A stretch of 64,000 nucleotides of DNA from Allantophomopsis cytisporea (taxonomy: Eukaryota; Ascomycota; Leotiomycetes; Phacidiales; Phacidiaceae): contig CP103034.1 of the NCBI GenBank assembly GCA_024752435.1, positions 558,001-622,000 of the forward strand. The letters are read 5' to 3'. The notes beneath the pieces were generated by a model. The model did no database searches. It was not told where the DNA came from and worked only from the letters and a program-made list of their open reading frames with translations. The first letter of the stretch is position 1, and each line of letters starts with the position of its first letter. Both the position numbers and the translations under genes were made by a program. Positions 46,199 through 58,403 of the stretch are shown here, piece by piece.

Positions 46199-49100
46199 AT
46201 GACTTCGCAAGCGCCCATGATATCTAGGTAAGCAGCTGCCAGCTAGGCTTTCCCCCGTGCAAAGAACTTCGCTGACGAATTGATCGCAGTCCGCTTAAGC
46301 AGACGAATGAGATTGACTGGATCGCGCCGCTCAAGGCTTATATTCGACAGACGTACGGTGATGATCCAGAGAGATATGCAGAGGAATGTGCCACTTTGAA
46401 TCGGCTGCGGCAGGATATGAGAGGCGCTGGCAAGGATAGCGCTTCTGGGAGGGATTTGTTGTATAGATATTATGGACAGCTGGAGCTCTTGGACTTGAGA
46501 TTTCCGGTGGACGAGCATCATATCAAGATCTCTTTCACTTGGTGGGTTTAATGCTGATACTCTTCAAAATGGGGTATGATTGCTGATGAGTGTTTAATAT
46601 AGGTTCGACGCTTTTACACATAAACCGACTTCCCAATACTCATTGGCTTACGAAAAGGCTTCTATCATTTTCAATATCTCCGCCGTTCTTTCCTGCCATG
46701 CTGCCCATCAGAATCGTTCGGAGGATACGGGACTCAAGACCGCATACCATTCGTTCCAGGCTTCTGCGGGCATGTTTACGTACATCAACGAAAACTTCTT
46801 GCATGCGCCATCGACCGATCTAAGCCGTGATACGGTGAAGACCCTTATACAAATAATGTTAGCACAGGGCCAGGAAGTGTTTTTGGAGAAGCAGATCGCC
46901 GATGGGAAGAAGGTAGGCTTGTTAGCCAAATTGGCTAGTCAGGCTGGATACCTATATAGTCAAGCTGTGGAAGGTGTACAGGAGAATGTAACGAAGGCTG
47001 TTTTTGAGAAAGTCTGGTTATTAGTTACACAGGTAATATATGCCCAAATCTCTCAGTCGACTTTCGCATTTACGAGTGGTACACTGACATTGGTATAGAT
47101 CAAAGCACAGTACATGTCCTCAATGGCACAGTACTACCAAGGACTTGCGGATGACGACGCCAACAATCATGGTGTAGCTATTGCGCGCCTACAGGCTGCA
47201 GAGACATCGGCAAAGGATGCGAACAGACTTGCTAATAACTTCCCTTCGAATGTGCCAGTCAATGCAAATCTGAGTGCCGACACAGGATCGAGCTTCGTCG
47301 ATATTACAAAACGCCATTTGACCAACGTACAAGAGAAGTTGGTAGAGCTTGTTAAAGATAACGACTACATTTTCCACCAAACTGTGCCTGCTGAGGCAAG
47401 TTTATCAGTGGTTTCGAAATTACCGGCTGCAAAGGCCATTCCAGTGAGTGAATTATATGCAGGTCAGGACATTCAACGTATCACTGGGCCGGACATTTTC
47501 CAGAAAATTGTGCCGATGGCGGTTACGGAATCTGCAAGTTTGTACGACGAGGAGAAGGCCAAACTCATAAGAGCGGAAACGGAGAAGGTAGAAACTGCCA
47601 ACAGTGAAATGGCAGCCAGTCTTGACTATCTGAGGCTTCCGGGGGCCCTTCAAATGCTCAAGGGCGGCGTCGATCAAGAATCACAGTATGTCGACGAGGA
47701 TTTCAGGGGCTGGTGTGACGATCTGGCTGGCCACGGCTCGTACAACACCACTTTTGATACTCTTAGAGCAAGTAGGGAAAGTGTCCTTAAGATTCTGGAT
47801 GAGAGCAGCAATCGACTTGACACGGAGGAAAGCGTTTGCGAGAAGATGCGTTCTAAGTACGAAGCTGAATGGACACAGCAGCCAAGCTCGAGGCTCACGA
47901 CAACTTTGCGAAACGATATCCGAAATTATAGACAAGCTCTCGACGAAGCCAGTCGAAGTGATGCCCAGCTGTATTCAAAGCTGAAGCAGTATGAGACTGA
48001 TTTCGACGAGATGAGATCAGCTGGTGAGACAGGTGAAGCAGATGTTTTGTTCCAGCAAGCTTTGCTCAAGGCCGGAGGCGGTCGTAATGTGTCGAATGAT
48101 CTTTTATCTGGCCAAGGAAACCTGCTGGATGATGATTTTGAGGATGGTTCTCAGAGTGTGGCAGATCAGATCAGCAGGGTTGAAGAAATTTTGAAGAAAC
48201 TCAATCTTATCAAGAGAGACAGAACGCAAGTGCTGAAAGATCTGAAAGAAAAGGTATGTTCTGGGAGTCAATTTCTTCGTGCTGATAGACACTGACTTAC
48301 TTCAAGGTCCACAACGACGATATCTCTCAAGTCTTGATTCTTAACAAGAAGCAGATTGCTACTTACGAAAGCCAACTTTTCCAATCAGAGCTTGAGAAGT
48401 TCCGCCCTCATCAAACACGACTATTGCAGGCCAATCATAAGCAGGCATCTCTTATGAAGGAGCTCTCTACAACGTTCAATAATTTACTACAGGACAAACG
48501 AGTGAGAGCTGAACAGAGCAAGTTTGAAGCAATCACTCGTCAAAGATCCTCCGTCATGTCTAAATACCGGAAGATCTACCAGGAGTTCTTGGATCTCGAG
48601 TCTGGACTTGCTAGTGCCAAGACATGGTATTCTGAAATGAAGGACACAGTTGCAAGTCTTGACAAGAATGTGGAGACTTTCTTCAACAATCGCAGATCAG
48701 AGGGTGCTCAATTATTGAAACAAATCGAACAGGGGAGAGAGAGCAATGGTGGTGCGCAAGCAGAGCGAGAGCGTGAACGAATGCGTCAACTTATGGAACG
48801 CATGTCAATGGAGAACCCATCCCCATCTCAGAAAGCTCCACCTGCAAGAGTACCTTCAACCACTGGTTACTCGGCATCTTCGCCGAGCGCAGGAATTCGA
48901 TATCCGCCACCTGAGGCATCTGGCCAGTTTTACAACCAGTCCTCTTCACCAGTACATCATCAGAGAGCACAACACTCAATAGGATCTCCTGCCCCACAGA
49001 TTGGTCATCATTCAACGTCATCTTTTTCCGGATACCCAGCCACTAGCATGCCAGGTTATCCGTCACAATCGCAGGCTCCAGGCGGAACAAGTTCATACGA

Positions 49101-49344
49101 TCCCTCTATGTACCGAAGAGAAAGCCAACCAACCTCCCCACCACACACTCAAACATCCTTCGCGCAGAACCAGTACTCTCAGCAATATCCATCTCAGCAG
49201 CAGTACATGCAGCCTGGCTACGTTCCTCCACCACCGCCTGGCCCTCCGCCGCTTCAACCGCAGCAGTCTTTCCCGACGGGATACCCGGCGCAGGGTCAGC
49301 AGAGTAATGGGGATCCTTGGGCGGGACTGAATGCCTGGAAATAG
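46199..49344 (+). CDS. BRO1: BRO1-domain protein, vacuolar sorting protein BRO1
   Basis: ESCRT-III partner that recruits the deubiquitinase Doa4 during multivesicular-body sorting. Five exons (46199-46227, 46290-46541, 46603-47032, 47099-48253, 48307-49344) give 967 residues. The BRO1 domain covers about 1-370: SPLKQTNEIDWIAPLKAYIR, then a segment with AYEKASIIFNISAVLS. The V-domain (about 380-730) contains DIFQKIVPMAVTESASLYDE and LRLPGALQMLKGG. The tail from about 790 is Pro/Gln/Ser/Tyr-rich, with a PPPPPGPPPLQPQQ stretch and a C-terminal WAGLNAWK. The choice of BRO1 over the pH-signalling paralogue PalA/Rim20 rests on the DIFQKIVP region and the long Pro/Gln tail; PalA is the main alternative. 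Every splice was checked in phase. Confidence 0.9.
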
Positions 49345-50097
49345 ATGGGATTGGAGGCACGCATAATGCTATGATACATGAGGGTGATTGTGGCTTGGTT
49401 TTGGTTTGGGAGGCATAGCATGTTCAATTCACGCGAGAAATCTTTTTGTGGACCCTTTGTAATGGCTTTTGATGATATATGGTGATATGTGCAGATAAAC
49501 ATAGTGCTCTAGGCCTAAGCTTGACATGGTCAATGTGAGCCATAACGATGCAGAAGATTAGGATATTTGCTTACTATTTAAATGTCAAGGTCTCATCATT
49601 AACATGTGTGCTTTTACTGCGCATTTGGATAGATTACTTGTACATATGCATGGGCTTTACCTGCATACATAGTGCGTACACCGTCTCGCCTGAACGCTTA
49701 TGTAGATTCTTCTTATCATACCAGTTTTAACTTTCCCCCTTACTTTCAGCTAGTCAGCGATGAACCAATCAACATCCACCAAATCAACTCTACATACTTA
49801 AGCTTTACTTTATCTCATCATCTCCCATCTAGGTATCCATGAAGGCATGTCCATCCTCGGTATGTGCTCCCCGTCAGCCACACGTGACCAGAACAATGGA
49901 TGATTAATGACGCACGGGGACTGAGACGACGGTGCATTTCGCATCGCAACTCAACCTCGCGTGCCTCGGTCGCAAGCAACCCATTTCCTGCATATTCCCG
50001 ACTCGCAACCCTCAACCTTCGTTTCATTTCCACTTATTCCCACAGCAACGCATGGGTCGACACTGTATCTGACCGCCTGCGCCTATGCTCCACCAAA
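49345..50097. other. Intergenic region, BRO1 to Zn2Cys6 factor
   Basis: 753 bp with the BRO1 3' UTR and the promoter/leader of the next gene. The frame in front of 50098 is open back to about 49900 with an ATG there, so a longer N-terminus is possible. No repeat was seen. Confidence 0.5.
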
Positions 50098-52520
50098 ATG
50101 GACGATTATCTCGCGCCTGTCGAACCCCAGGGCACGGGCCAGCGTGCCTATCCGCAGGCTCCGGCCTTACTCGGGAATGTCAAGGTCGAGGCCGGCGATA
50201 CTAGCAATAGGAAAGGCAGTAGCTATGCTGACCAGGCCCCTTCCACGATGTCGACGCCTAGTAATGTGCCGCTGAGCTCTGTGGCCGGCTCGACGAGCCC
50301 TAATCTTGCTGATGTTGAGGGCCCGCCCCTCAAGAAGCATAAACAGAAGCGGAATAAACCTACGCTTTCCTGTGAGGAGTGTGTTGAGAGGAAGACCAAG
50401 GTTTGTTTTGTTGCTCTTTATTCTCCTTTCTCTCTTACTCGATAAGGGGCAATCTTCAAATTTCGTATTGATCCGAAATTGAGATTGCGCTTTGTGAGTA
50501 TTTTCTATTATCAGTTATGCTGTAGCACCGAACTGGCGTGGTACTTATGTTGTGGCTATATTATCATACGCTATTTTTATATCATTTGTTTGGGTGTTGT
50601 CATCTTACTTAGATTCTGCTCTTGCATCGTCACTTGCCACTCGAATGGATCTGTAGCAACAACATTCTCCTGCATAACGTCTTGTCTGGTCTGTCTACTG
50701 ACTATCATTACAGTGCGATAGAGGTAGGCCACATTGCCTGGCATGTAAGGTCACATTATTCGCTCTTTGCTATCAAGTGCTGACGCTGTCTCAGGTATAA
50801 AGAGACAGTCAGAATGCAGATACGCGCATGTAGCAAATGTTATGGAGTTCGTACTCACATGGAAGTTATTAAATTAGATTATAGCCAGCACTAACAAAAC
50901 CCAGAGAGACGAGTCGATCGATGAATACAGCACGGCGGATGACCAAGCCACCCAAGAAGAAACCTGTAGTCCATCAATATGGCGTAAGCAATTCCCCAAT
51001 TAGCCCAGATGGCATCAGACCTCCTCCGAGAAGCGCATCTCGAGGTTCCACATCATCATCACTTGGATTATTATCCAACATTCCTTATTCGCATCCCACA
51101 GCATCCAACGTTTTCGGCATTGGCTCGGAGCATCCTTTCGCAAACTATTGGACATGTTCAGGAGGACTGCCAGAGGTTATCTCTGTACTACCAGAAAAAC
51201 TACAGGCCAATATTTTGTTGGAAAGCTATTTCGAATGTGTTGATCCTATCTATCCTATGATTCATCGCCAGACCTTTTACGCAGATTACGAACATTTCTG
51301 GTCACTTTCGTCTGATGAAAAGGCAAATGTGGATGGTACTTTGGTGGCAATGATATTTGCAATGTTGGCAATGGGCACTCAATTTGTTATGAGCAATCCA
51401 TCGAAGGAGCGACAACAAACTGCCGAATTCTATGTCTCGGCGGCCCATCAAGCTCTCCGGACGTCGTCATACCTCAACAAAGCCACTACCAGATCAATAC
51501 AGTGCATGGTCTTGATAACATATTTTCTCATCAATGATAACCACGCTTCAGACGGTTGGGCCTTTGCTGGTATCCTTATCCGCCAAGCCTATGCTATGGG
51601 CCTCCATCGCGATCCCAACATTGTCTGTCCCAAGGCATCTCCATTCGAGAAACAACAGCGAAGGAAAATATGGCAAGCCGTGTTATTCCAAGATACTTTC
51701 TTGACTGTTCTTTTGTCTCTTCCACCATCAGCTACACATACAGACGTAAATGTCGATGACCTGGTAGAAGACTCATCCAGCATCGCAAGCTCCGATCCCA
51801 CAGACACGGCTTATATTCGAGGGAATTGGCATCTAGCCAATCTAGTCCAAGAGACGATCTGCTCTCCACGTTCTCTTGATCTCCCCATATGCAATACTCC
51901 CCGCCAAAAAGCTCAACTTCTATCTCAGTTTCGCGCTATCCACCGCAATCTCCCCGATATATTCCGTCTCCATTCAACCTCCACCAGTGCCAGTAGCTTG
52001 CAGACTCTATCTGCCATGGGCAACAAGCGCGTCGTGAGGCAAACGCTTTTCATTACTAGTAATTACTGGCACAATCTCATGCTTCTCCACTCTTCCGAAT
52101 CGCCAGAGGTGCCTATGAATGTGCGAGGGACGTTAGAGGCTGCACACGAAGCTATTACTGCTTTTTTCAATCTGGTAGAGATCTTTGGCGCCGAGGCTGG
52201 CGTCTGGTGGGTGTTCAATCACCGTGCGTTCTTGGAGGCCTTATGTATTGGTACTGTGTTGAAGAGTAGAGAGGAGGGCGAGGAGAACGGAGATAAAGTC
52301 GATGGGAAGGTTGATGGTAAGGATGGCTTAATATTTAGGGCCAAGGAAGATATTGGTATGCATCACTGTCCTACCGCTTTCTCTGATTCGTTCCGACTCT
52401 GAACCTCAACTGACCTCTATAGCACGTATGATTCAGATCATGCAGATGATTGCGCAGAGTGGTGAGGGTGGGTGCGAAGTTGCCAAGACAAGGGTCGAGG
52501 TCTTGAGTGCTTATATTTAA
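50098..52520 (+). CDS. Zn2Cys6 transcription factor with fungal-specific domain
   Basis: Five exons (50098-50400, 50714-50744, 50795-50846, 50905-52355, 52423-52520) join in phase to 644 residues. The zinc cluster is encoded by three exons: CEECVERKTK in exon 1, CDRGRPHCLA in a 31-nt microexon, CIKRQSECRY in exon 3. All six cysteines are present. A basic KKHKQKRNK precedes it. The fungal-specific domain covers about residues 210-560, with the helical core YFECVDPIYPMIHR and RRKIWQAVLFQDTFLTVLLS. The last exon gives a short helical tail ending EVLSAYI. Start 50098 (MDDYLAPV) is preferred, but 49900 would add 66 residues. The third intron donor is GTTCGT. Targets are unknown. Confidence 0.86.
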
Positions 52521-52979
52521 TGAACAGATATGTGTATATCATTGGTAGTTTTTGTATATAAGGCGACTTATGGGGGGTTTTCTTATGATTGGTGGGAGTA
52601 TATGGAGTGCGTTTTAATTTTACAGGAGAGCTTTGTATGTACGCACGCACATATATACATATATATGCATACATGCATCGCCTGTGGCTTGTATGGTATC
52701 TTGTAATTACTATTTTTCAAACTCATCATGACTTATTATCGTAGTCGTATCTCTGAATTATATTGTCGTATCTGAAATGATTTGTCTTGATATGTTCGTT
52801 ACCAGCAAACACTCAGCGATATCGTTTGGGTATATGGTGGTTTTGACCAGCCTCCCAAGTATATCACACGACGTTACAACCCATCCTGGAACCTCCTAAC
52901 ATTGTCATTTCGACAATTTGAGACCATAAGAGCACTGACAACTAAACCTGTTTTTTTTTTCCTTCTGGTTACATCGCAC
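52521..52979. other. Convergent 3' spacer
   Basis: 459 bp separate the stops of the Zn2Cys6 factor and DAP1. It has an ACGCACGCACATATATACATATATATGC stretch near 52640, a short dinucleotide-like run, and nothing else. Confidence 0.5.
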
Positions 52980-53603
52980 CTACTCGATAGGCTTCTTTGA
53001 GCCAACAGGTACAAGCTCCCCCACAACCAAGTACTTCTCATTAAATCTGTCTTCCCAGCCTTGTAAGGCCTCCTTCTGCTCAACATCTAAATCATCCAGT
53101 GGATCCAGTGGACCATTCAAGTCCTCAGTTAACATGTCCTCATCGAAACTTCCATGTGCAAGTCCCCGGGAAGCATCTCTTCCTGCAAAGTTGGCATATG
53201 GACCACCTGGGCCATAAAAGTTACGGCCCGGTGTAACATCGAAGACCTTTCCTCGGACAGCTAAGTATACTGGCATACCGTTCGTACCGTTGTAAGGCTG
53301 AAGCTCGGGCGGAGTGAATGTTTGAAATACGGTAGGTGGTTGCTCTCGCGGAAGCACGGCCTTAGGCTTTGGCTTGAGTTGATAGTATGCGATGAGGATA
53401 AATAAAGTGAGGAGGATTAGGTTGATTGGGGTAGCGACGGTAGCTCTAGATATCATGAGCGGGGTTGAGGAAGTGGGTTAAAGAGTGCTTACACCTCCGG
53501 CTCTACCGCTGGCTTCGCAGCTTCTGATTTTCATCAGTTGTGATCAGATGAAGCATTTATAGATTCACTCACCAGTTTGCATTCTCTTCTCGACGTAGTC
53601 CAT
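52980..53603 (-). CDS. DAP1: Membrane-anchored cytochrome b5-like heme protein (MAPR), DAP1
   Basis: Heme-binding progesterone-receptor-like protein that supports sterol synthesis through P450 enzymes in yeast. Three exons (53573-53603, 53493-53523, 52980-53445) give 175 residues. MDYVEKRMQTEAAKPAVEPE precedes a transmembrane segment (about residues 26-46, containing INLILLTLFILIAYY). The b5-like fold follows, from VFQTFTPPELQPYNGT to FNEKYLVVGELV, with the family motifs YLAVRGKVFDVT and FYGPGGPYANFAGRDASRGL. The first two exons are 31 nt each. ATG at 53603 is the first in frame. Identity is secure. Confidence 0.93.
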
Positions 53604-53953
53604 TGTGTCTTTTTTGCTGTAGTTGATGTGAAGTCAGACGACAGTGGTCGATTTGAAATCAGACAGCAGTGCAATGCCCGTCCGTCGGATATATAACAAA
53701 CATTACTGGCTCCCCGAGCGCTAACGAAATACGGTAAGCCCCTTCATTGCATCAATCCCCGTTGTGCCTCTTCGATATCTTGATACCCTTCACAACACTC
53801 TTCATATCCATCCACATTCGCTTGCATTAGACTTACCTTCGCATGAGTCGCGAATAACATACATATCCCTTATATTTCTTTGGTCTTGATATCCCTCTGT
53901 TCCTGGAATCGCCAATAGAGCCAGCACGTGGCTGACGTGCCATCACCGCCAAC
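53604..53953. promoter_or_regulatory. Divergent promoter region, DAP1 / SPT3
   Basis: 350 bp between divergent starts. No specific factor site is claimed. No frame is supported. Confidence 0.45.
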
Positions 53954-55428
53954 ATGACGGACAAAAGCGCCAAGTATAGGACGGAGATCCAGCAGGTCAG
54001 TCAGGTTTTACTTTCTATTGTCAGGTGTATTTCATACAAGGAGGATTGCGCATGGAATCATGGATCTAGGAAGGGTGGAGGTTTGGTGAAGGGCATGGCA
54101 CGTGACATTGAAGGTTGGGTCCGTGGACTACATTGGAGACTTTGGAGCTACTATCAAAATGACTTGCGATAAATCTTTCATTGGGGATATATCGTTCGGT
54201 CCCTTCGTACTTGGGAAGCCGTCTCTACACATGGACTTCATCATCTTCCTCGATAGGTCTCCCCTTACGAAGTCTTTGATTTAGAAAGCGACAGAATGTT
54301 GGGAAATGATAGAGAGCAGCAGTCATGACGAGGATGGAGGGAATACTGCAAACTGAATATAGAAAACTGACATTTCATGTTATACAGATGATGTATGTCT
54401 CTGGAGAAACCGCAGAAGCCTCCCCAGAAACAACAGGTATGATTGAGGAGATTGTTCGTCAACAGGTCATTGAGATGGTATGTGTATTCTATTCTTACAC
54501 GCTATAATCCTCTTGGAGTCAGATCCATCTTAGTTAAATCTTATCTAACTGGTGTGCAGCTACGTCAATGTACCGAGCAAGCTGCGCGACGTGGTGTCAA
54601 ATCTATCTCGACAGATGATCTGATCTTCCTCATTCGCCACGACCAAGCCAAAGTCTCGCGACTCCGTACTTTTCTCTCCTGGAAAGATGTACGTAAGAAC
54701 GTGAAAGATTCGGATGACAAGGGGGGCGACGCTGATCTTGGTGGCGGCGATGAAGCCGTTGGGACTGTACCTGGCGGCGGACCAACTGGTGAGCCGACTA
54801 AGAAACGGAAGAACAAGGTTGGGCTTCCATGGGAAGTGCAGAGTCTGTACAATCAGGAAGTACCTGAACGCGATGAAGAAGAGGACGACGACGAAGAAGA
54901 GATGAACTACGCGACGCTTCAACGCCTCAAGAAAGCCGACGAACGCACGAAAGCGATGTCGAAGGAGGAGTACGTGACGTGGTCTGAGTACCGACAAGCG
55001 TCCTTCACATTCCGTAAAGGCAAGCGCTTTAAGGAGTGGGCTGGATTCGGCGTCGTGACGGACAGCAAGCCCAACGATGATATCGTTGATATTCTTGGAT
55101 TTCTCACTTTTGAGATCGTCCAGACTCTTACAGAAGAAGCACTCAAGATCAAAGAGCAAGAGGACCTGCATAAGGAGAAGACGGGTGTTGAGGACCAAGG
55201 GAAGAAGAGGAAGCGTGAGACCGGTCTTTTCGATCCGCCATCTGAGGGCCGCACACCTGTCGAACCTAGACATGTCCAGGAGGCATTTAGGAGGTTGCAA
55301 CATAGGCCAAAGAAATCGAGGGCTATGTTGAACTTCACTAGAGGATTAAATCGTACACCACTTAAATTGGTAAGATCTAACACCGTCATCATCCGGCCGC
55401 TTGTTGTGCTAACAATTTCTAGTTTTGA
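53954..55428 (+). CDS. SPT3: SAGA complex subunit SPT3
   Basis: Histone-fold protein of SAGA that helps position TBP at promoters. Four exons (53954-53995, 54388-54477, 54560-55369, 55423-55428) give 315 residues. The first histone fold is spread over exons 1-3: KYRTEIQQMMYVSGETAE, GMIEEIVRQQVIEMLRQC, then STDDLIFLIRHDQAKVSRLR and TFLSWKDVRKNV. An acidic linker with EEEDDDEEE and NYATLQRLKKADER follows. The C-terminal part contains FRKGKRFKEWAGFGVV, and a second histone-fold half with DILGFLTFEIVQTLTEEAL. The first intron is 392 bp, long for this window, yet the joined protein matches the yeast Spt3 arrangement. The last exon is two codons. Confidence 0.93.
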
Positions 55429-56794
55429 TTACCACGGCTGTTATTTTGAATGGCGTTGGAAACTGGGAGACAAAGGAGTTTGTTGTAGGATATTGTTGGC
55501 GTTGAGATACCAGAGGACACACATTACTATTTGCCCTAAAATCAGTTTTCTATTTCATATCTCGAGATCGCAGCGGGTCTCTTTCTCTTGAAAATGATTC
55601 ATGGGAAACACATCAACATCGACAGTTAAACACTCGTCAAAAGGAGTCATTACAATTTTGACCAGGATTCATAATACAACCTGGCAAACAAAACCCAAAG
55701 ATTTTCATGTATTTTTGTTCATATGATCTTGTGTGGAATTGAAGCTTAATTATGAGACATAGCTCAATTACTGCAAGTATAACTGGGTAGGGACCGAGGA
55801 AGCCCCCTAAAATACAGCCTCCAACAAACAACTAACAACTAACAAGGGGCCATTGCTTAGTCTAGCCCACGAAAATAAGCAACAACGAATGCTCAAAGTG
55901 ACGTCAACTAAATGAAGAAACATTAATGAGAATATAGGTTGATGTGGTGGTACATTTGAGATGCTGAACGATATTCCGAGTAGCTCTTGATAATGAGAAT
56001 GTTATTTATAATGAGGGGTTCGATGGCTGCAATGTAAGTACTGCAATACTCTGTTAGCAGTGTAACGCTCAACTGTTTTGTACGACACTTGTTGCGTGCA
56101 GATAGTATGAGGTCTTATGAGGTGAAAGAAGTATAGAGGAATGATTGATCGCAGTTTCACTTCGAAAACACTCATGGGTATCTTCGTGGTATACGTTTGA
56201 CATTACGTTTCCTTGTGCGTTTGGATATGTGTCACAGTCACATTTGAAACTACTATGCTTGTCTGGAAAAGGACGTCTATTGTATGATGCGCTCTGCTAG
56301 GAATTCTGAAGAAACGCGTAGGATCCAGGCGCGTGACTCTCGTCGACCCTGCCTGAGAGTGGAAAAAGATTAAAGCTCAACACCAACACATATCAACCAC
56401 TCATCTTGAGGTTATACATTCACGTTCACATTCACATCTACCTCCAATCTTTGTTGACAGGACACATTAGAACGATATAAATGGTTCTATAAGCTATGCA
56501 CATCCTGTTATTATCTCAACTTCATAAACAGCATTCGCAACATGATCCTAAATCTTCTCCGCCAAAATCATACACCAACGACCGAATGTAATAGTATATA
56601 CCTACTACACTCATAAGTGTAAACTGTTGTTCAGCTTAATTCTGCAATTCTCATGCTCTAGATAATCTCTCATCTGATATCGGCAAGCCGCAGGATCTAG
56701 TCCAGCAAACGCACCTCACGCCTGACGTTACTTCAACCACACCAAGCAATACGGGATCTACAATTCTCTGCTATTCGAATAGACTTTACCCAAT
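55429..56794. other. 1.4-kb intergenic region
   Basis: No supported gene. It contains the SPT3 3' UTR and the promoter/leader of the zinc-knuckle gene. It is AT-rich in parts (55640-55960), with short frames only and no recognised repeats. Confidence 0.5.
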
Positions 56795-58157
56795 ATGTGG
56801 GATTCTTACCGTCCAGATTTAAACTCCCCGTCTATTATTGCAGTCACGAGACATTACGTATGCAAACGCTGTGACAGAGGTGGTAAGTTCATGTCACATT
56901 CTCCTCATGATCTCTTGCCACTTTCTATAGTTGGAAGGAGCAAAGTAGTAACGTCTCCACAACACTGGATAGACATCTTGCTATTTGACAAGTAGCAACT
57001 CGCTGACGCTCCAAGGACACCACATCCTCAATTGCCCAACTAACCTCGACCCTTCATACGACGTTCCTCCAGGTGCCGACTACAAATGCTCAATTTGCCA
57101 CAAGATGGGCATCCACTTCGGTACTCTTTGCCCGGAAAACCTTACCAACACTAGCATTACCCAGCAGAGAATCCGCCATGCTGCCTCTCTTGGAAGAGAA
57201 TCTGAGGAGATGACAAACGACCGTAGAATTAAAGAAAGTCGTCTTGATCTCCCGCTCCCTTCAAGATCAGAAAGACCTGCGTGGAATCGAAGCGGCAGTA
57301 CTGAAGTTCGCCTCAGGTTCTCAGATGGTGTGGAAACTTTCAACATGCACAATACAGACATGGGCGGCGTTGCTGGTATTCACCCAGACAGAGTTCGATA
57401 TCTTGCTTGCACGCCAGACAACGAAATGGAGGGTCTTGAAAGTAACGTTATCGGGAAATCAATTTCAGGCGCCAATACCGAGCCTGTCAAGCAGAGAGTC
57501 GTTAGTGGCATGAAGAGAAAGTTGGATGATTATGGTGGCCATCATGGTCAGTTCCTCAACTCCAAAAGGAGGCGACAGAAACGTCGTGAAGCTGAACGGC
57601 TTGCTGGTGATTTTGCATCCTTTACGGAGTGTGTGCTATGTGCAATAAAGCTAATTCTCTTTCAGCAGAAGAATGCGACAAGAAGACCCCCAAGCTATCC
57701 GATAAGCACACCGTCGAAGATGTTTATTTCTCTGATTCTCCCACACTCCACCCAAAACCTATCGAGGAGCCTTCGATTTCAATCTCTCCTATCAAACCAT
57801 ACAGTGCTCGAGTCATGTCTCTCTTCAATGTCCATCCAAATGTCAGCCTCCAACGCGAGCGAAGAATTACTGCCCTTGATATGTGGGAACACGATGAGCA
57901 GGAATATGCTATGAGGTCTGAAAGTATTGAGGGTGACTACTTCTCTTGTGCTTCGTAAGTAATAAACTTCTGGTGTCCTTGATTGTTGGCTAAGAAGAAT
58001 TGTTAGATCTGTACCTACGAGCCCATTTGGCAGTAGTGATGAGGGTGCCTATCAATCTCAGGATTATGAAGCCGATAATGAAAAGGGGTATGGGAAGGAT
58101 ACGAATCACAATATGCCAAGTGAGCCCCTTCTTCACGAGGACGATGAGATGGACTGA
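56795..58157 (+). CDS. Double CCHC zinc-knuckle protein, unknown function
   Basis: Four exons (56795-56882, 57016-57630, 57666-57954, 58007-58157) join in phase to 380 residues. Two zinc knuckles near the N-terminus: YVCKRCDRGGHHILNC, formed across the first splice, and YKCSICHKMGIHFGTLCP. The first resembles the CCHC module seen after the DWNN domain in Mpe1/RBBP6 proteins, but no DWNN or RING is present. A basic region around residue 210 (KRRRQKRREAERLAG) may be a nuclear signal. The C-terminus is acidic and Ser-rich, ending LLHEDDEMD. The second intron is only 35 nt (or 38 with the next AG). RNA binding is suggested only by the knuckles. I do not recognise a named orthologue. Confidence 0.7.
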
Positions 58158-58403
58158 GGTAATTATTAACGTGCTCCATATCCATCACCTTGAGCGAGTG
58201 TGTTGTCAAGGCCATCAAACTTGCAAGCCTAGTGTTTATAGGACCTTCTTTTGGAGGTAAATTGGTGAAGGATTTTTTTATAGTATGTGTTGGTTTGGTT
58301 CATTGTCAAGCGTTTCGGGGTAAACATCAAGAAAGCGGTACACAAAGTTCCATTTACTCTTGACCTAGAAACAGTGCTTCAGCTAGCTAAATCCACCATA
58401 AAC

